A stretch of DNA of 64,000 bases, from NCBI GenBank assembly GCA_963787195.1, contig CAWBCI010000033.1:1-64000 (forward strand), read 5' to 3'. The stretch is from CAWBCI01 sp963787195. GTDB lineage: Bacteria; Bacteroidota; Bacteroidia; Bacteroidales; JAGOPY01. The notes beneath the pieces were generated by a model that did not search any database, was not told the DNA's origin, and saw only the letters and a list, made by a program, of their open reading frames with translations. Of the stretch, positions 10,601-18,555 are shown piece after piece; position 1 is the stretch's first letter, and each line of letters begins with the position of its first letter. Both the position numbers and the translations under genes were made by a program.

Positions 10601-10823
10601 AGCCGGCATCATAACATCTGATGGTACCGTTTTTCGACCTGACAGGGTGCTTATCAAGGACCATGAAATCGAAATTTTAGATTATAAAACCGGAGAGGAA
10701 TCTCTTTCCTATCATATTCAGATTAAAAAATATGCGGAACTGTTGAGAACTATGGACTACACAATTAAAGGAGCTTATTTACTTTATCTTAAGGAGACTC
10801 CCCGGCTTGTAAAAGTTTTGTGA
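7605..10823 (+). CDS. addA: UvrD/Rep superfamily helicase-exonuclease, AddA/RecB-like
   Basis: A large ATP-dependent DNA helicase with a C-terminal nuclease, expected to process double-strand DNA ends for recombination. Counting from an alternative ATG at 7596, Walker A is SSAGSGKT (16-23), the DExx box is DEFQDT (402-407), motif III-like VGDGKQAIYRFRSG follows, then motif IV-like LDMNFRS, motif V TIHKAKGLEF (758-767) and motif VI NILYVVLTRPVERL. The PD-(D/E)xK nuclease is near the end: PDRV, then ILDYKTGE with Asp1029 and Lys1031. I chose the ATG at 7605 (MKSQEKNFIIYKSSAGSGKT) because it sits closest to the first conserved strand; the ATG at 7596 adds only three residues. An AddB-type partner is often adjacent in this phylum, but none is found here. 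The addA symbol is by similarity only. Confidence 0.85.
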   Translation: MKSQEKNFIIYKSSAGSGKTFTLVKEYLQLVLDSPGKYNRVLGITFTNKAANEMKDRVLHYLKQVSDPVLHKDSIAVRYLLPDLIQETGLSETLISQRASEVLSLIMHNYSDFAIGTIDSFMQRIIRTFAQDLKIPLDFEVELDTTGLLSRVIDILISKVGNEEKLTSILVDFVENKAGEEENWNIEKDLLGFSSVLLKEESLPYLDRIRKLTIDQFSIIRQKVHSFLFEFENAIRKQAVSALNLIASNGISIYDFYYGKSGIGNYFRVLAEGNFNSLEPNSRVLKTVGEGTWYSAKLEPGAKQIIDRIAADLLQNYNSISEIIERDGTKYNTYFLLYKNLYPIAVLNEIEKELESYKSDNNVLLISEFNQMINRVVADQPSPFIYERLGEKYQHYLLDEFQDTSILQWHNLLPLIDNSLAGNNFNMIVGDGKQAIYRFRSGDVEQFEKLPYLIQKQGITLQTYEDTLLRNHVSKNLDMNFRSCFHIVDFNNSFFSFARDKIPENYRPVYLGLEQKIARKDDPGMVRIDVVEKSDGVENYRMEVMAKIMGYIKELEADNFDLRDVAILCRSNIQASQIASFLLQNQIPVISSESLLLSNSPRVNFIVCWMRLLAESADQVSMASVLNFLSKSKFSAGKSADEFLRNLMHEVNIKDPLYHIILQDNFERIVGEIKADFSFRKIRSLDFYQLTEYLIRIFDLNDPPDPYLQFFQDAVLAFTSDRKAQLSDLLEWWDDKGKAMSIVVPSGLDAISVMTIHKAKGLEFPAVIYPFAEDKIKLTRNNIWTDYDDVNIPELKAAYLPVGLRMEQSFFGELYLEEMDKSYLDMLNILYVVLTRPVERLYIQTVPPPKEIKEYLSVPALFDEFMRLPENYKEPGSGFIYGERSLRRKKDEEGTKPAGRKLEKYFSNDWTDRALLRLSAPEIWETGSTEKNRERGNLIHHILSGLRYSEDKEMVLQRALGEGLIDDELYQLMDQMLDTIFSDPEIGHFFDKGVQVKNEAGIITSDGTVFRPDRVLIKDHEIEILDYKTGEESLSYHIQIKKYAELLRTMDYTIKGAYLLYLKETPRLVKVL

Positions 10824-10990
10824 TGCGTTCATTTCTGAACAATACGGAGTACATTTATGGACATGGCAGATAATAAGTTCAAGTTTTATTTCGTTCAAAA
10901 AATTGAAAATAAGTAAAATATGTAATCTGGCATTATATTGGCTAATGATACCTATTTTTCAATTAATTAATTAACATAAAAGAAGAAAAC

Positions 10991-13900
10991 ATGAAAAGAG
11001 TGTTTACAGTATTAATTGCGTTTATTTTGTTCGTGCCGGGTATGTTGCGTGCTCAGGATACAGCACGCCTTCTGAGATTCCCTGCTATACACGGGAATCA
11101 GATCGTATTTACCTACGCCGGAGATCTTTACACAGTGCCGGCAGACGGCGGGATGGCTAGAAAGCTTACAAACTCAGATGGTTTCGAGATGTTTGCAAGG
11201 TTTTCTCCGGATGGAAAAAAAATTGCGTTTACAGCACAGTATGATGGAAATACTGAAGTTTATGTGATGCCCTCAGAAGGAGGTGTTCCCAAAAGATTAA
11301 CCTATACCGCCACTTTACACAGGGACGATATATCAGACCGCATGGGTCCCAATAATATCGTCATGTGCTGGACGCCGGACGGGAAAAATATTATTTACCG
11401 CAGCCGTAAGCAATCTTTTAATGATTTTATCGGACAATTATTCAGCGTTCCGGTTGATGGAGGCATGTCAACTGAGATCCCTCTCTCTACCGGGGGATTC
11501 TGCACCTATTCACCCGATGGCAGTAAACTTGCTTTTTCCAGGGTTTTCAGGGAATTCAGGACCTGGAAATATTACAAAGGCGGAATGGCCGGTGATTTGA
11601 GAATATATGACTTTAACACCGGAACTGATACCAAAATCACCGATAATATATACCAGGATATTTTCCCCATGTGGCATGGTAAGGACATTTATTTTCTCTC
11701 AGACCGTGACCGCACCATGAACCTTTTCGTTTATAATACACTCACCCAACAGGTAAAAAAACTCACCAATTACACATATTATGATATCAAATTCCCTTCC
11801 CTGGGAGATAATGCCATAGTCTATGAAAATGGAGGCTATATCTATAAATACGATTTTAACACCCAAACACCCGTTAAAGTTAACGTTCAAATTGCAGAGG
11901 ATTTTGATGGTTCACGCAGTGCATTGAAGGATGCTTCAAAAGTTATTCGGGATGCAGAACCTTCCCCAGATGGTAAAAGAGTAGTGTTCAGTGCCCGTGG
12001 CGATATTTATACGGTTCCTGCCGAAACAGGCGTAACCCGCGATCTGACGGCTACTTCCGGGGTTCATGAAAGGGAAGCCTACTGGTCTCCTGATGGAAAA
12101 TATATAGCTTATCTTTCGGATAAAAGCGGCGAATTTGAGATATACATCCAGGATCAGGAAGGCAAGAAAGATCCTGTCCAGCTTACTACCGGTGCCGATA
12201 CTTATAAATTTACAATTCAGTGGTCACCCGACAGCAAGAAAATCATGTGGAATGATAAAATGCTCCGCCTGAATTATGTTGATATCGATACTAAAAAAGT
12301 TACGCTGGTCGATAAATCGCCGGTTTGGGAAATCAATGATTTTAACTGGTCACCCGACAGTAAATGGATAGTTTACACAACGGCATTGCCTAATTATTTT
12401 GGTAAGATCATTCTTTATAATACGGTGGATGCGAAGAAATATGACCTTACTGATGAATGGTATTCCAGCGGTAATCCTGTCTTTAGCAGGGATGGAAAAT
12501 ATCTGCTCTTCGTTTCTCAAAGGGATTTTAATCCGATTTACTCTGAAACCGAATGGAATTCAGCTTACGAGGATATGTCAAGGATTTACATGATAGCGCT
12601 GGCTGCAGATACTCCTGATCCGCTTGCTCCTGTAAATGATGAAGTGAGCGTTAAGAAAGATGAGCCCCAGAAAGAGAGTGCTAAGAAGAATTCTAAAGAC
12701 AAAGGAAATGATAAGGAGAAGGCAGAGGAAGAAACGCCGGTCACAAAAATTGACATCGAAGGCATACAGGCCCGTACTATCGGACTTCCTGTCAGCCCGG
12801 GTAATTACTGGAATCTGGATTGCATTAATGGCAAGGTTTATTATAATATGATGAATTCCACCAGCGAAGGTATAGTGCTGAAAATGTTTGACCTGAAGAA
12901 GAAGGAAGAAACTGAACTGGGAAAAGGTATGCAGTTCACTATTACGGCTGACGGCAAGAAAATGCTGATAGGACAAAGGCATAATTTTGCCATTATCGAC
13001 CTTCCGGGAAGTAAAATCAACAACCCTGATTATTTGAATCTTGACGGGATGAAGGTATTTGTAGATTTTCACAAAGAGTGGAAGCAGATCTATGATGAAG
13101 CCTGGCGCCAGATGAGGGATTTCTTTTATGTCTCGAATATGCATGGGCTGAACTGGAAGGATATTCATGATAAATACGCGGTATTGGTGCCCTATGTGAA
13201 TAATCGCAATGACCTGAATTATCTGGTAGGAGAGATGATTGCCGAACTCAGCATCGGTCATGCATACGTAAGCGGTGGTGATAAACCGGCCCCTGAAAAG
13301 ATATTTACCGGACTATTGGGAGCTAAACTCAGCAAAGATGCTTCGGGCTTTTACAAGATTGATGAAATCCTGAAAGGAGAGAACTGGGAGAAGAAAATGC
13401 GTTCTCCTTTGACTGAAGTGGGGATCAATGTCAAAGCCGGAGATTTTATCATCGCAGTGGATGGCAAATCTACGGACCAAATGCCGGATATATATGCTCC
13501 CTTGATTAACAAAGCCAATAAACAGGTTATATTGACAGTTAATTCCAAGCCTTCTGCCGAAGGCGCCCGGGATGTGATCGTGGTGCCAATTGCAGATGAA
13601 GCGAACCTTTATTATTATAAGTGGGTCCAGCATAATATTGATTATGTGAATTTGAAGACTAATGGTGAGGTAGGTTATATCCATATTCCTGATATGGGAC
13701 CGGAAGGATTGAATGAATTTGTGAAACATTTCTATCCCCAGATCACTAAAAAAGCTCTCATAATTGATGACCGCGGAAATGGAGGCGGAAACGTTTCACC
13801 TATGATCATCGAGCGTCTTCGCCGTAAAATCACACGCTCGAATATGGCCCGCAATGTGGAGATTCCGGGACATACTCCTCAGCAGATGATGCTCGGTCCG

Positions 13901-14272
13901 ATGGTCCTGCTGGTGAACCAGTATTCAGCTTCGGATGGAGACCTTTTCCCCTATTCCTTCAAGAAACATAATCTGGGTAAAGTTATTGGCATGCGTACCT
14001 GGGGCGGTGTGGTCGGTATCCGGGGTTCACTCCCATTCATTGACGGGATGGACCTCCGCAAACCGGAATTCGCTTCCTATTCGGCCGATACCAGTGCCTG
14101 GATCATAGAAGGGCATGGAGTCGACCCGGATATTGTTGTCGACAATGACCCGGCTGCAGAATATAAGGGAATCGATGCCCAGCTGGATAAAGCTATCGAA
14201 GTGATCCTGGATGAAGTGAAGGATTATAAGGGTGTTCCACCAATTCCGGTGGCCCCTGATAAGAGTAAGTAA
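10991..14272 (+). CDS. Tricorn-type protease (PD40 beta-propeller plus S41 peptidase core)
   Basis: A 1093-residue exported serine protease of the tricorn family, which cleaves peptides generated by other proteases. A signal peptide ends near residue 21-22 (GMLRAQD). Residues 30-560 hold repeated WD40/PD40-like blades with the signature FSPDGKKIAF and WSPDGKYIAYLSD. A Lys/Glu-rich linker follows (about 555-580). The C1/PDZ/S41 half carries the SIGHAYVSGG histidine (about His757), a PDZ-like stretch (VGINVKAGDFIIAVDGK), the oxyanion region DDRGNGGGN, and the nucleophile in YSASDGD (Ser981-Asp982, matching tricorn Ser965-Asp966). The length matches the family. It is transcribed alone. The 5' leader contains an AATTAATTAATTAACA run similar to part of the gdhA leader. 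Confidence 0.92.
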   Translation: MKRVFTVLIAFILFVPGMLRAQDTARLLRFPAIHGNQIVFTYAGDLYTVPADGGMARKLTNSDGFEMFARFSPDGKKIAFTAQYDGNTEVYVMPSEGGVPKRLTYTATLHRDDISDRMGPNNIVMCWTPDGKNIIYRSRKQSFNDFIGQLFSVPVDGGMSTEIPLSTGGFCTYSPDGSKLAFSRVFREFRTWKYYKGGMAGDLRIYDFNTGTDTKITDNIYQDIFPMWHGKDIYFLSDRDRTMNLFVYNTLTQQVKKLTNYTYYDIKFPSLGDNAIVYENGGYIYKYDFNTQTPVKVNVQIAEDFDGSRSALKDASKVIRDAEPSPDGKRVVFSARGDIYTVPAETGVTRDLTATSGVHEREAYWSPDGKYIAYLSDKSGEFEIYIQDQEGKKDPVQLTTGADTYKFTIQWSPDSKKIMWNDKMLRLNYVDIDTKKVTLVDKSPVWEINDFNWSPDSKWIVYTTALPNYFGKIILYNTVDAKKYDLTDEWYSSGNPVFSRDGKYLLFVSQRDFNPIYSETEWNSAYEDMSRIYMIALAADTPDPLAPVNDEVSVKKDEPQKESAKKNSKDKGNDKEKAEEETPVTKIDIEGIQARTIGLPVSPGNYWNLDCINGKVYYNMMNSTSEGIVLKMFDLKKKEETELGKGMQFTITADGKKMLIGQRHNFAIIDLPGSKINNPDYLNLDGMKVFVDFHKEWKQIYDEAWRQMRDFFYVSNMHGLNWKDIHDKYAVLVPYVNNRNDLNYLVGEMIAELSIGHAYVSGGDKPAPEKIFTGLLGAKLSKDASGFYKIDEILKGENWEKKMRSPLTEVGINVKAGDFIIAVDGKSTDQMPDIYAPLINKANKQVILTVNSKPSAEGARDVIVVPIADEANLYYYKWVQHNIDYVNLKTNGEVGYIHIPDMGPEGLNEFVKHFYPQITKKALIIDDRGNGGGNVSPMIIERLRRKITRSNMARNVEIPGHTPQQMMLGPMVLLVNQYSASDGDLFPYSFKKHNLGKVIGMRTWGGVVGIRGSLPFIDGMDLRKPEFASYSADTSAWIIEGHGVDPDIVVDNDPAAEYKGIDAQLDKAIEVILDEVKDYKGVPPIPVAPDKSK

Positions 14273-14299
14273 ATCTCAATTCTATTTTTTTTTAATTTC

Positions 14300-14335
14300 A
14301 TTCTCGGGCTACGACTATAGTCGTAGCCCGAGAAT
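14300..14335. terminator. 36-bp perfect palindrome, probable terminator of the tricorn gene
   Basis: An 18-bp arm (ATTCTCGGGCTACGACTA) is followed directly by its exact reverse complement, giving a 36-bp palindrome without a spacer, 27 bp after the tricorn stop codon. A second partial copy of its end (CCGAGAATTTT) lies 9 bp on and runs into eight T residues. Stem plus T-run fits an intrinsic terminator, and the T-run is also just upstream of pdxH. Confidence 0.6.
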
Positions 14336-14359
14336 TTTAAACCGAGAATTTTTTTTGCC

Positions 14360-14367
14360 TAATTTTA
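14360..14367 (+). promoter_or_regulatory. Candidate -7 box (TAATTTTA) immediately upstream of pdxH
   Basis: The box TAATTTTA differs from TAnnTTTG only in its last base and ends 4 bp before the pdxH ATG. If used, transcription would start at or next to the start codon, giving a leaderless message. The guaA gene has the same geometry. Confidence 0.35.
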
Positions 14368-14371
14368 CGCC

Positions 14372-15013
14372 ATGCAGCACCATGATCTTACCGGAATCCG
14401 GAATGAATACAGCAGGAAGGAACTGTCGAAAAGCCTGGTAGACCCTGATCCTTTAAAGCAGTTCGAGATATGGTTGAATGAGGCCCTGAATGCAGGGATA
14501 CCCGAACCCACCGCCATGACTCTCGCTACGGTCTCGGCTGATGCCCAGCCTTCAGCCCGGATGGTTCTGCTGAAAGATTTTAGTCCGGAAGGTTTTACAT
14601 TCTACACAAATTATAATAGCCGTAAAGCAGATGAGATTTCATCCAATCCGAAAGTAGCCCTGGTCTTTTTCTGGAAAGAATTGGAAAGGCAGGTCAGGAT
14701 TGAAGGAATAGTTAAAAAGCTAAGTCTTGCCGAGTCGGATATGTACTTTCAAAGCCGGCCGTCTGATAGCCGGGTTAGTGCGATAATTTCGCCACAAAGC
14801 CAGGCTATTCCTGACAGACCTTATCTTGAAAAACGACGGGATGATTTTATAAAAGACCGAAAAGATGATTTTCAGCGCCCTGATTTCTGGGGAGGCTACC
14901 GGGTTATACCTCATCGAATTGAATTCTGGCAGGGTCGCCCCGGAAGGCTGCATGACCGCATCCTGTACTCTAATAATAAGGATGTTTGGGATTTAGAACG
15001 GCTTGCTCCCTGA
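14372..15013 (+). CDS. pdxH: Pyridoxine/pyridoxamine 5'-phosphate oxidase
   Basis: An FMN-dependent enzyme that oxidises pyridoxine or pyridoxamine 5'-phosphate to pyridoxal 5'-phosphate in the cytoplasm. The 213-residue length is typical. The sequence has the family opening (IRNEYSRKELSKSLVDPDPLKQF), the FMN-binding segment ARMVLLKDFSPEGFTFYTNY with NSRKADE, the block FFWKELERQVRIEG, and the C-terminal signature (EFWQGRPGRLHDR). The gene ends 8 bp from the convergent symporter gene. It follows the tricorn gene but is separated from it by a probable terminator. Confidence 0.97.
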   Translation: MQHHDLTGIRNEYSRKELSKSLVDPDPLKQFEIWLNEALNAGIPEPTAMTLATVSADAQPSARMVLLKDFSPEGFTFYTNYNSRKADEISSNPKVALVFFWKELERQVRIEGIVKKLSLAESDMYFQSRPSDSRVSAIISPQSQAIPDRPYLEKRRDDFIKDRKDDFQRPDFWGGYRVIPHRIEFWQGRPGRLHDRILYSNNKDVWDLERLAP

Positions 15014-15021
15014 AGGAATCC

Positions 15022-16503
15022 TTAGTTTGTTTTCCGGATTGATTGCTCTTTTCCTCCTTTCATAAGATATGTTGAAAGAATAGCCACAAGGCCGGCAACC
15101 GCGAAGGTCATAAAGCGGGAAGTGATGACTTCATCCATGCCGCTGGAAATCCAGATAATGGTGAAGAGCATGCCACTGATAATAGTCAGTACAACCGCCC
15201 TGCCATGATATCTTTTCCAGAAAAGTGATAATAAAATTACTATGGAAAAGGTGCTTCCTATTCCGGCCCAAACATAGCCAACCAGTGTGAAAACCAGGTC
15301 GGAGGGCGAAATGTAAGCCAATAAGAGTGCCACTACAGCCAACAAAGCTGTTACAATCCGTGAGCGGATAAGTGTGTTTTTGAGCTTTTCATAGCTGGCT
15401 TTCTTTTTCATCGCGGGTTTCAGAAGATTTTCAGAGAATTCGGTGGCTGACAGGATTAGCAGTGAATCGGCTGTGCTGACCATCGCTGCAATAGCTCCGG
15501 TTATAAGTATTGCAGCCACAGCAGGATGGAATATCCTCAGAAGTACCGACGGCATCACATATTCCCTGTCCTGCAAAGCATCTGGTCCGAAAATCGCGAT
15601 CCCTATCCATCCAATCGAGAGGGCGCCCACATAAGCCAGCAGTGTCCATGCTATCCCAACATTGCGGGCCTTTTTGGCCTGTTTCATGTCCTTAATAGCC
15701 ATGAAGCGCATACTCAGCTGAGGTTGTCCTCCAAGATACCCGAAAAACCAGGAAAAACCACCCATAATAACTATTCCCATGGCAAAGCCTGAACTTGCGT
15801 CGGTGAGAGAGGTATAGGAGGGGCCTGCCATGTGTAAAGCCTGGGGGATAGATTGGGCAAACAGTTCAGGATGATTGGAAATATAGTAAATACCCATCAA
15901 TGGCCCCACAACAAGTGTAATGATCATGATAATTGCCTGGACCACATCAGTGTAAACCACACTCCTAAATCCCCCGTAAATAGTGTAGGGTACAATGATG
16001 GCCGCGGTAATGAGCATTCCAATCCCGGCATCCAGCCCGAAAAGGGTATGCAGGGTTTTGCCGCCTCCAAGGAATTGTGCTCCCACATAAAAGAAAAAGA
16101 AAAACACTATGGTGAAACTGCTGATTATCCTTATCCATCGTCCATATTCCCCGTGTTTTTTAGCAATGTATTCAGAAAAGGTATTCACTTCATAATGAGC
16201 GGCCTCTTTTTGCAGCCTCCAGGCGATGGCCGCCCAGGCTGTAACTATCCCGGCCACGCAACCGATGGCAGTCCATATCTCTGTGAGTCCCGTCGCGTAG
16301 GCAGCCCCGGGCAATCCCAGAAGCGCCCAGGATGACTCGCCGGTGGCCCGCTCTGAGAGTGCAGCTACCCATCCGGGCAAACTTCGCCCGGCTATGCTGT
16401 AATCACTATCGGTTTTTACTTTGCGCCCCTGGTAAAGTCCCCACAATATAAGCAGGACTACATAGGAAACCATTACTATGATGATCTGGGTTTGATTTTC
16501 CAT
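15022..16503 (-). CDS. putP: Sodium:solute symporter, SSS family, PutP-like
   Basis: A 493-residue integral membrane protein of the sodium/solute symporter family, closest in pattern to sodium/proline symporter PutP. It starts MENQTQIIIVMVSYVVLLILWG and has about 13 hydrophobic helices. It shows the PutP-type segments SDYSIAGRSLPGWVAALSE, TGESSWALLGLPGAAY and the SSS signature region around GFRSVVYTDVVQ. The sodium-site helix is present (ISTADSLLILSATEF-like pattern, here VSTADSLLILSATEF). It lies downstream of the DUF4301 gene on the same strand with a 64-bp gap, so co-transcription is possible. The exact substrate is inferred; proline is likely but not proven. Confidence 0.85.
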   Translation of the reverse strand: MENQTQIIIVMVSYVVLLILWGLYQGRKVKTDSDYSIAGRSLPGWVAALSERATGESSWALLGLPGAAYATGLTEIWTAIGCVAGIVTAWAAIAWRLQKEAAHYEVNTFSEYIAKKHGEYGRWIRIISSFTIVFFFFFYVGAQFLGGGKTLHTLFGLDAGIGMLITAAIIVPYTIYGGFRSVVYTDVVQAIIMIITLVVGPLMGIYYISNHPELFAQSIPQALHMAGPSYTSLTDASSGFAMGIVIMGGFSWFFGYLGGQPQLSMRFMAIKDMKQAKKARNVGIAWTLLAYVGALSIGWIGIAIFGPDALQDREYVMPSVLLRIFHPAVAAILITGAIAAMVSTADSLLILSATEFSENLLKPAMKKKASYEKLKNTLIRSRIVTALLAVVALLLAYISPSDLVFTLVGYVWAGIGSTFSIVILLSLFWKRYHGRAVVLTIISGMLFTIIWISSGMDEVITSRFMTFAVAGLVAILSTYLMKGGKEQSIRKTN

Positions 16504-16567
16504 GTGTTCTATATCATGTTTCAGTTAATGATTTTTTATTCTGAGCATGAGAAGATCTGAAAATATT

Positions 16568-18118
16568 TCAGCCTGGCTGGTGCTGATCCCTTAAGAGGTC
16601 ATTCACAGTTTTGACAGGGTTAAATGTTATAATAGGCACTTCTACAAAAATAGTTATCCATCCCGCCATGGCCCCATTCCATAAGCCGGGAAGTTCAAGG
16701 GCCTTGAGTTGCCGGCCGTCTTTGGACTTAAGTGAAATGAATCCTGTTTCCGGATCAACAAAATTCCGTAGATCAAATTTTTCACCTTTATAATTTGTTA
16801 TTCCGCAAACCAGATCCACAGGGTTGAAATGAGTGGCATTATTCAGTATTTCCTTCTGCTCCGGATCTTTAATGTCTATCTGTGATGTTTCCACAATTTG
16901 TAAGGAGATTTCCCCATGGGTATTTTCAACCCAGAAGGGGCCTCCACCGGGTTCCCCCTCATTTTTAACCATTCCGCATATCCTGATGGGCCTGTCTAAA
17001 ATTATCCGCAAATATCGAATCTTATCACTAAAGGGTAAATCTTCAAATGACGAAGGAATGATCCTGAATAAGTCCTTTTTGCAAAAGCGGATAATCTCAT
17101 TCAGGTGATTTTCGGTAATATTATTATTTTCAAGTTCTTCCAGGTATTCAAATACCTTTTTTTGCAATTGTAATAATAATCCGCCCAGGACTTTTTTATA
17201 GCGGTAAGTTTCAGGTTTCAGATGATCAGGTACAACATTATCGATATTTTTTATGAAGATGATATCGGCCTCCAGATCATTCAGGTTCTCAATCAGGGCC
17301 CCATGTCCGCCCGGACGGAAAACCGGTCTTCCAATTACATCCCGGAAGATTTGATTATACTCATCGGCGGCAATGGTATCGGTTGAAGGTTTCTGAATGG
17401 AGAATGAGATATCATAAATAGCTTCAAAACGTTCCTCAAAAACCGGACCTATCCTCAACACTTCTTCATTGAATTTTTCAAAGTGTTCGGGGGAGACAGT
17501 AAACTGGAGGGATATTCTGTCATTCTTATCAAGTGCATAATGAGCCCCTTCTACCATATGCTCTCCAACAGGTGTCCTTGAATATGTCTTGTAATCGTGA
17601 AATTTCAGAAGTCCTTTCGGGAGCTTTCCGTAATCCAGACCTTTTTCATCCAGAAGGTAATCAATGATGACCGCATAATCATGTGATTCCAGACAAGCGG
17701 CAAGATCGATTGCATCCCTGTCCATTGCTTCTTTCAGGTCATCAAAAAAAGCAAACTTCCCGAGATTGCTAAAAAAGTGATAAGCGCTGTTGAAACCCCT
17801 GTCATAGAAAAGCCTGTCTTCAGTATAGCCTGCTTCACAGGCTGCCCTGAATTCAAACAGATGCTTGAACATGCGGGTAGCCGCCCCCGAGGCAGGAACG
17901 AATTTCAGAAGCCGGTAATTCCTGGATTCATTTTCATAATGACTGACCAACACATCGATTTCCTCCTCATTCATAGCACGTATGCCTTCCTGTTTTGTGG
18001 CAGGTGCTTTTAACCGAGCGTAAGGATAACCCCTTTTGAAATCATTCAGTTGCCTTTCAATCTGCTCATAACTGATTCCTTTGGAACGGATCAGCTCCAG
18101 GTCTTTTTCTGTAAACAT
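16568..18118 (-). CDS. DUF4301 family protein (nucleotidyltransferase-like)
   Basis: A 516-residue cytoplasmic protein of the DUF4301 family, common in Bacteroidota and of unproven function. I chose the ATG at 18118 (MFTEKDLELIRSKGIS), which matches the family opening; a longer frame from 18151 would add a lysine-rich leader of 11 residues. Two segments recall sugar-nucleotide pyrophosphorylases: FVPASGAATRMFKHL near residue 80, similar to the GxGTRM nucleotide loop, and RPGGHGALIENLNDL around 270. A segment DIIFIKNIDNVVPD follows, comparable to the N-x-D metal region of those enzymes. The nucleotidyltransferase role is inference. No substrate is indicated by the neighbours, tRNA-Leu genes upstream and a symporter downstream. 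Confidence 0.8.
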   Translation of the reverse strand: MFTEKDLELIRSKGISYEQIERQLNDFKRGYPYARLKAPATKQEGIRAMNEEEIDVLVSHYENESRNYRLLKFVPASGAATRMFKHLFEFRAACEAGYTEDRLFYDRGFNSAYHFFSNLGKFAFFDDLKEAMDRDAIDLAACLESHDYAVIIDYLLDEKGLDYGKLPKGLLKFHDYKTYSRTPVGEHMVEGAHYALDKNDRISLQFTVSPEHFEKFNEEVLRIGPVFEERFEAIYDISFSIQKPSTDTIAADEYNQIFRDVIGRPVFRPGGHGALIENLNDLEADIIFIKNIDNVVPDHLKPETYRYKKVLGGLLLQLQKKVFEYLEELENNNITENHLNEIIRFCKKDLFRIIPSSFEDLPFSDKIRYLRIILDRPIRICGMVKNEGEPGGGPFWVENTHGEISLQIVETSQIDIKDPEQKEILNNATHFNPVDLVCGITNYKGEKFDLRNFVDPETGFISLKSKDGRQLKALELPGLWNGAMAGWITIFVEVPIITFNPVKTVNDLLRDQHQPG

Positions 18119-18277
18119 AATATCTGCTTTAATTTTTTTTATAAAAATCAATCATTTACGACTTCCTTAATAATCCGGGCAATGAATGAGTAATGCCACA
18201 AAAATAATGGGAATTGCGCGGGCAGTCAAATAAAGGTGATTTATTTTAATTTTATTTTTATAGAGATGAAATTTTGT

Positions 18278-18285
18278 TAATTTTG
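18278..18285 (+). promoter_or_regulatory. -7 box (TAATTTTG) for the tandem tRNA-Leu genes
   Basis: TAATTTTG is an exact match to the Bacteroidota -7 consensus TAnnTTTG and ends 11 bp before the first tRNA-Leu, which places transcription initiation just ahead of the mature 5' end. A clear -33 TTTG is not seen. Confidence 0.55.
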
Positions 18286-18296
18286 CACCCGCTAAT

Positions 18297-18379
18297 GCCC
18301 AGATGGCGGAATTGGTAGACGCGCATGGTTGAGGGCCATGTGAACTAAGTTCGTGCAAGTTCGAGTCTTGTTCTGGGCA
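18297..18379 (+). tRNA. tRNA-Leu (anticodon GAG)
   Basis: An 83-nt class II tRNA. The acceptor arms GCCCAGA and TCTGGGC pair fully and the discriminator is A. The D-arm GGCGGAATTGGTAGACGC is typical of tRNA-Leu, the anticodon stem CATGG/CCATG encloses loop TTGAGGG, and there is a long variable arm and a T-arm (AAGTTCGAGTCTT). The 3' CCA is not encoded here (CGA follows the discriminator). Confidence 0.96.
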
Positions 18380-18390
18380 CGAAGTAGAAG

Positions 18391-18477
18391 GCCCAAGTGG
18401 CGGAATTGGTAGACGCGCTACATTCAGGGTGTAGTGACCGAACGGTCGTGCAAGTTCGAGTCTTGTCTTGGGCACCA
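18391..18477 (+). tRNA. tRNA-Leu (anticodon CAG)
   Basis: A second class II tRNA-Leu, 11 bp after the first. The acceptor arms GCCCAAG/CTTGGGC pair fully and the discriminator is A. The anticodon stem CTACA/TGTAG encloses loop TTCAGGG, giving CAG, and the variable arm is ACCGAACGGT. Unlike its neighbour it has an encoded CCA (18475-18477). The two genes share the D-arm and T-arm sequences and look like a tandem duplicate that diverged in the anticodon arm. Confidence 0.96.
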
Positions 18478-18555
18478 TTATTACCAACCTTTTTTTTTGG
18501 CCCGGATCCTCCCGGTTACCAATCAATACTAACGCTGAAAAAAGGGGATAACAGA

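Noticed and set aside
12578..13261. Minus-strand frame of 227 codons inside the tricorn gene
   Set aside because: The opposite strand is covered by a well-conserved protease; no recognisable domain in the antisense product.
18167..18526. Minus-strand reading frame of 119 codons across the tRNA-Leu genes
   Set aside because: It is the antisense of the two tRNA genes (typical TRLELARPFGH-like artefact) and not protein-coding.
18397..18555. N-terminal extension of the frameshifted secreted gene starting inside tRNA-Leu(CAG)
   Set aside because: The residues MAELVDALHSGC and following come from the tRNA itself; the signal peptide begins later, so TTG at 18556 was taken.
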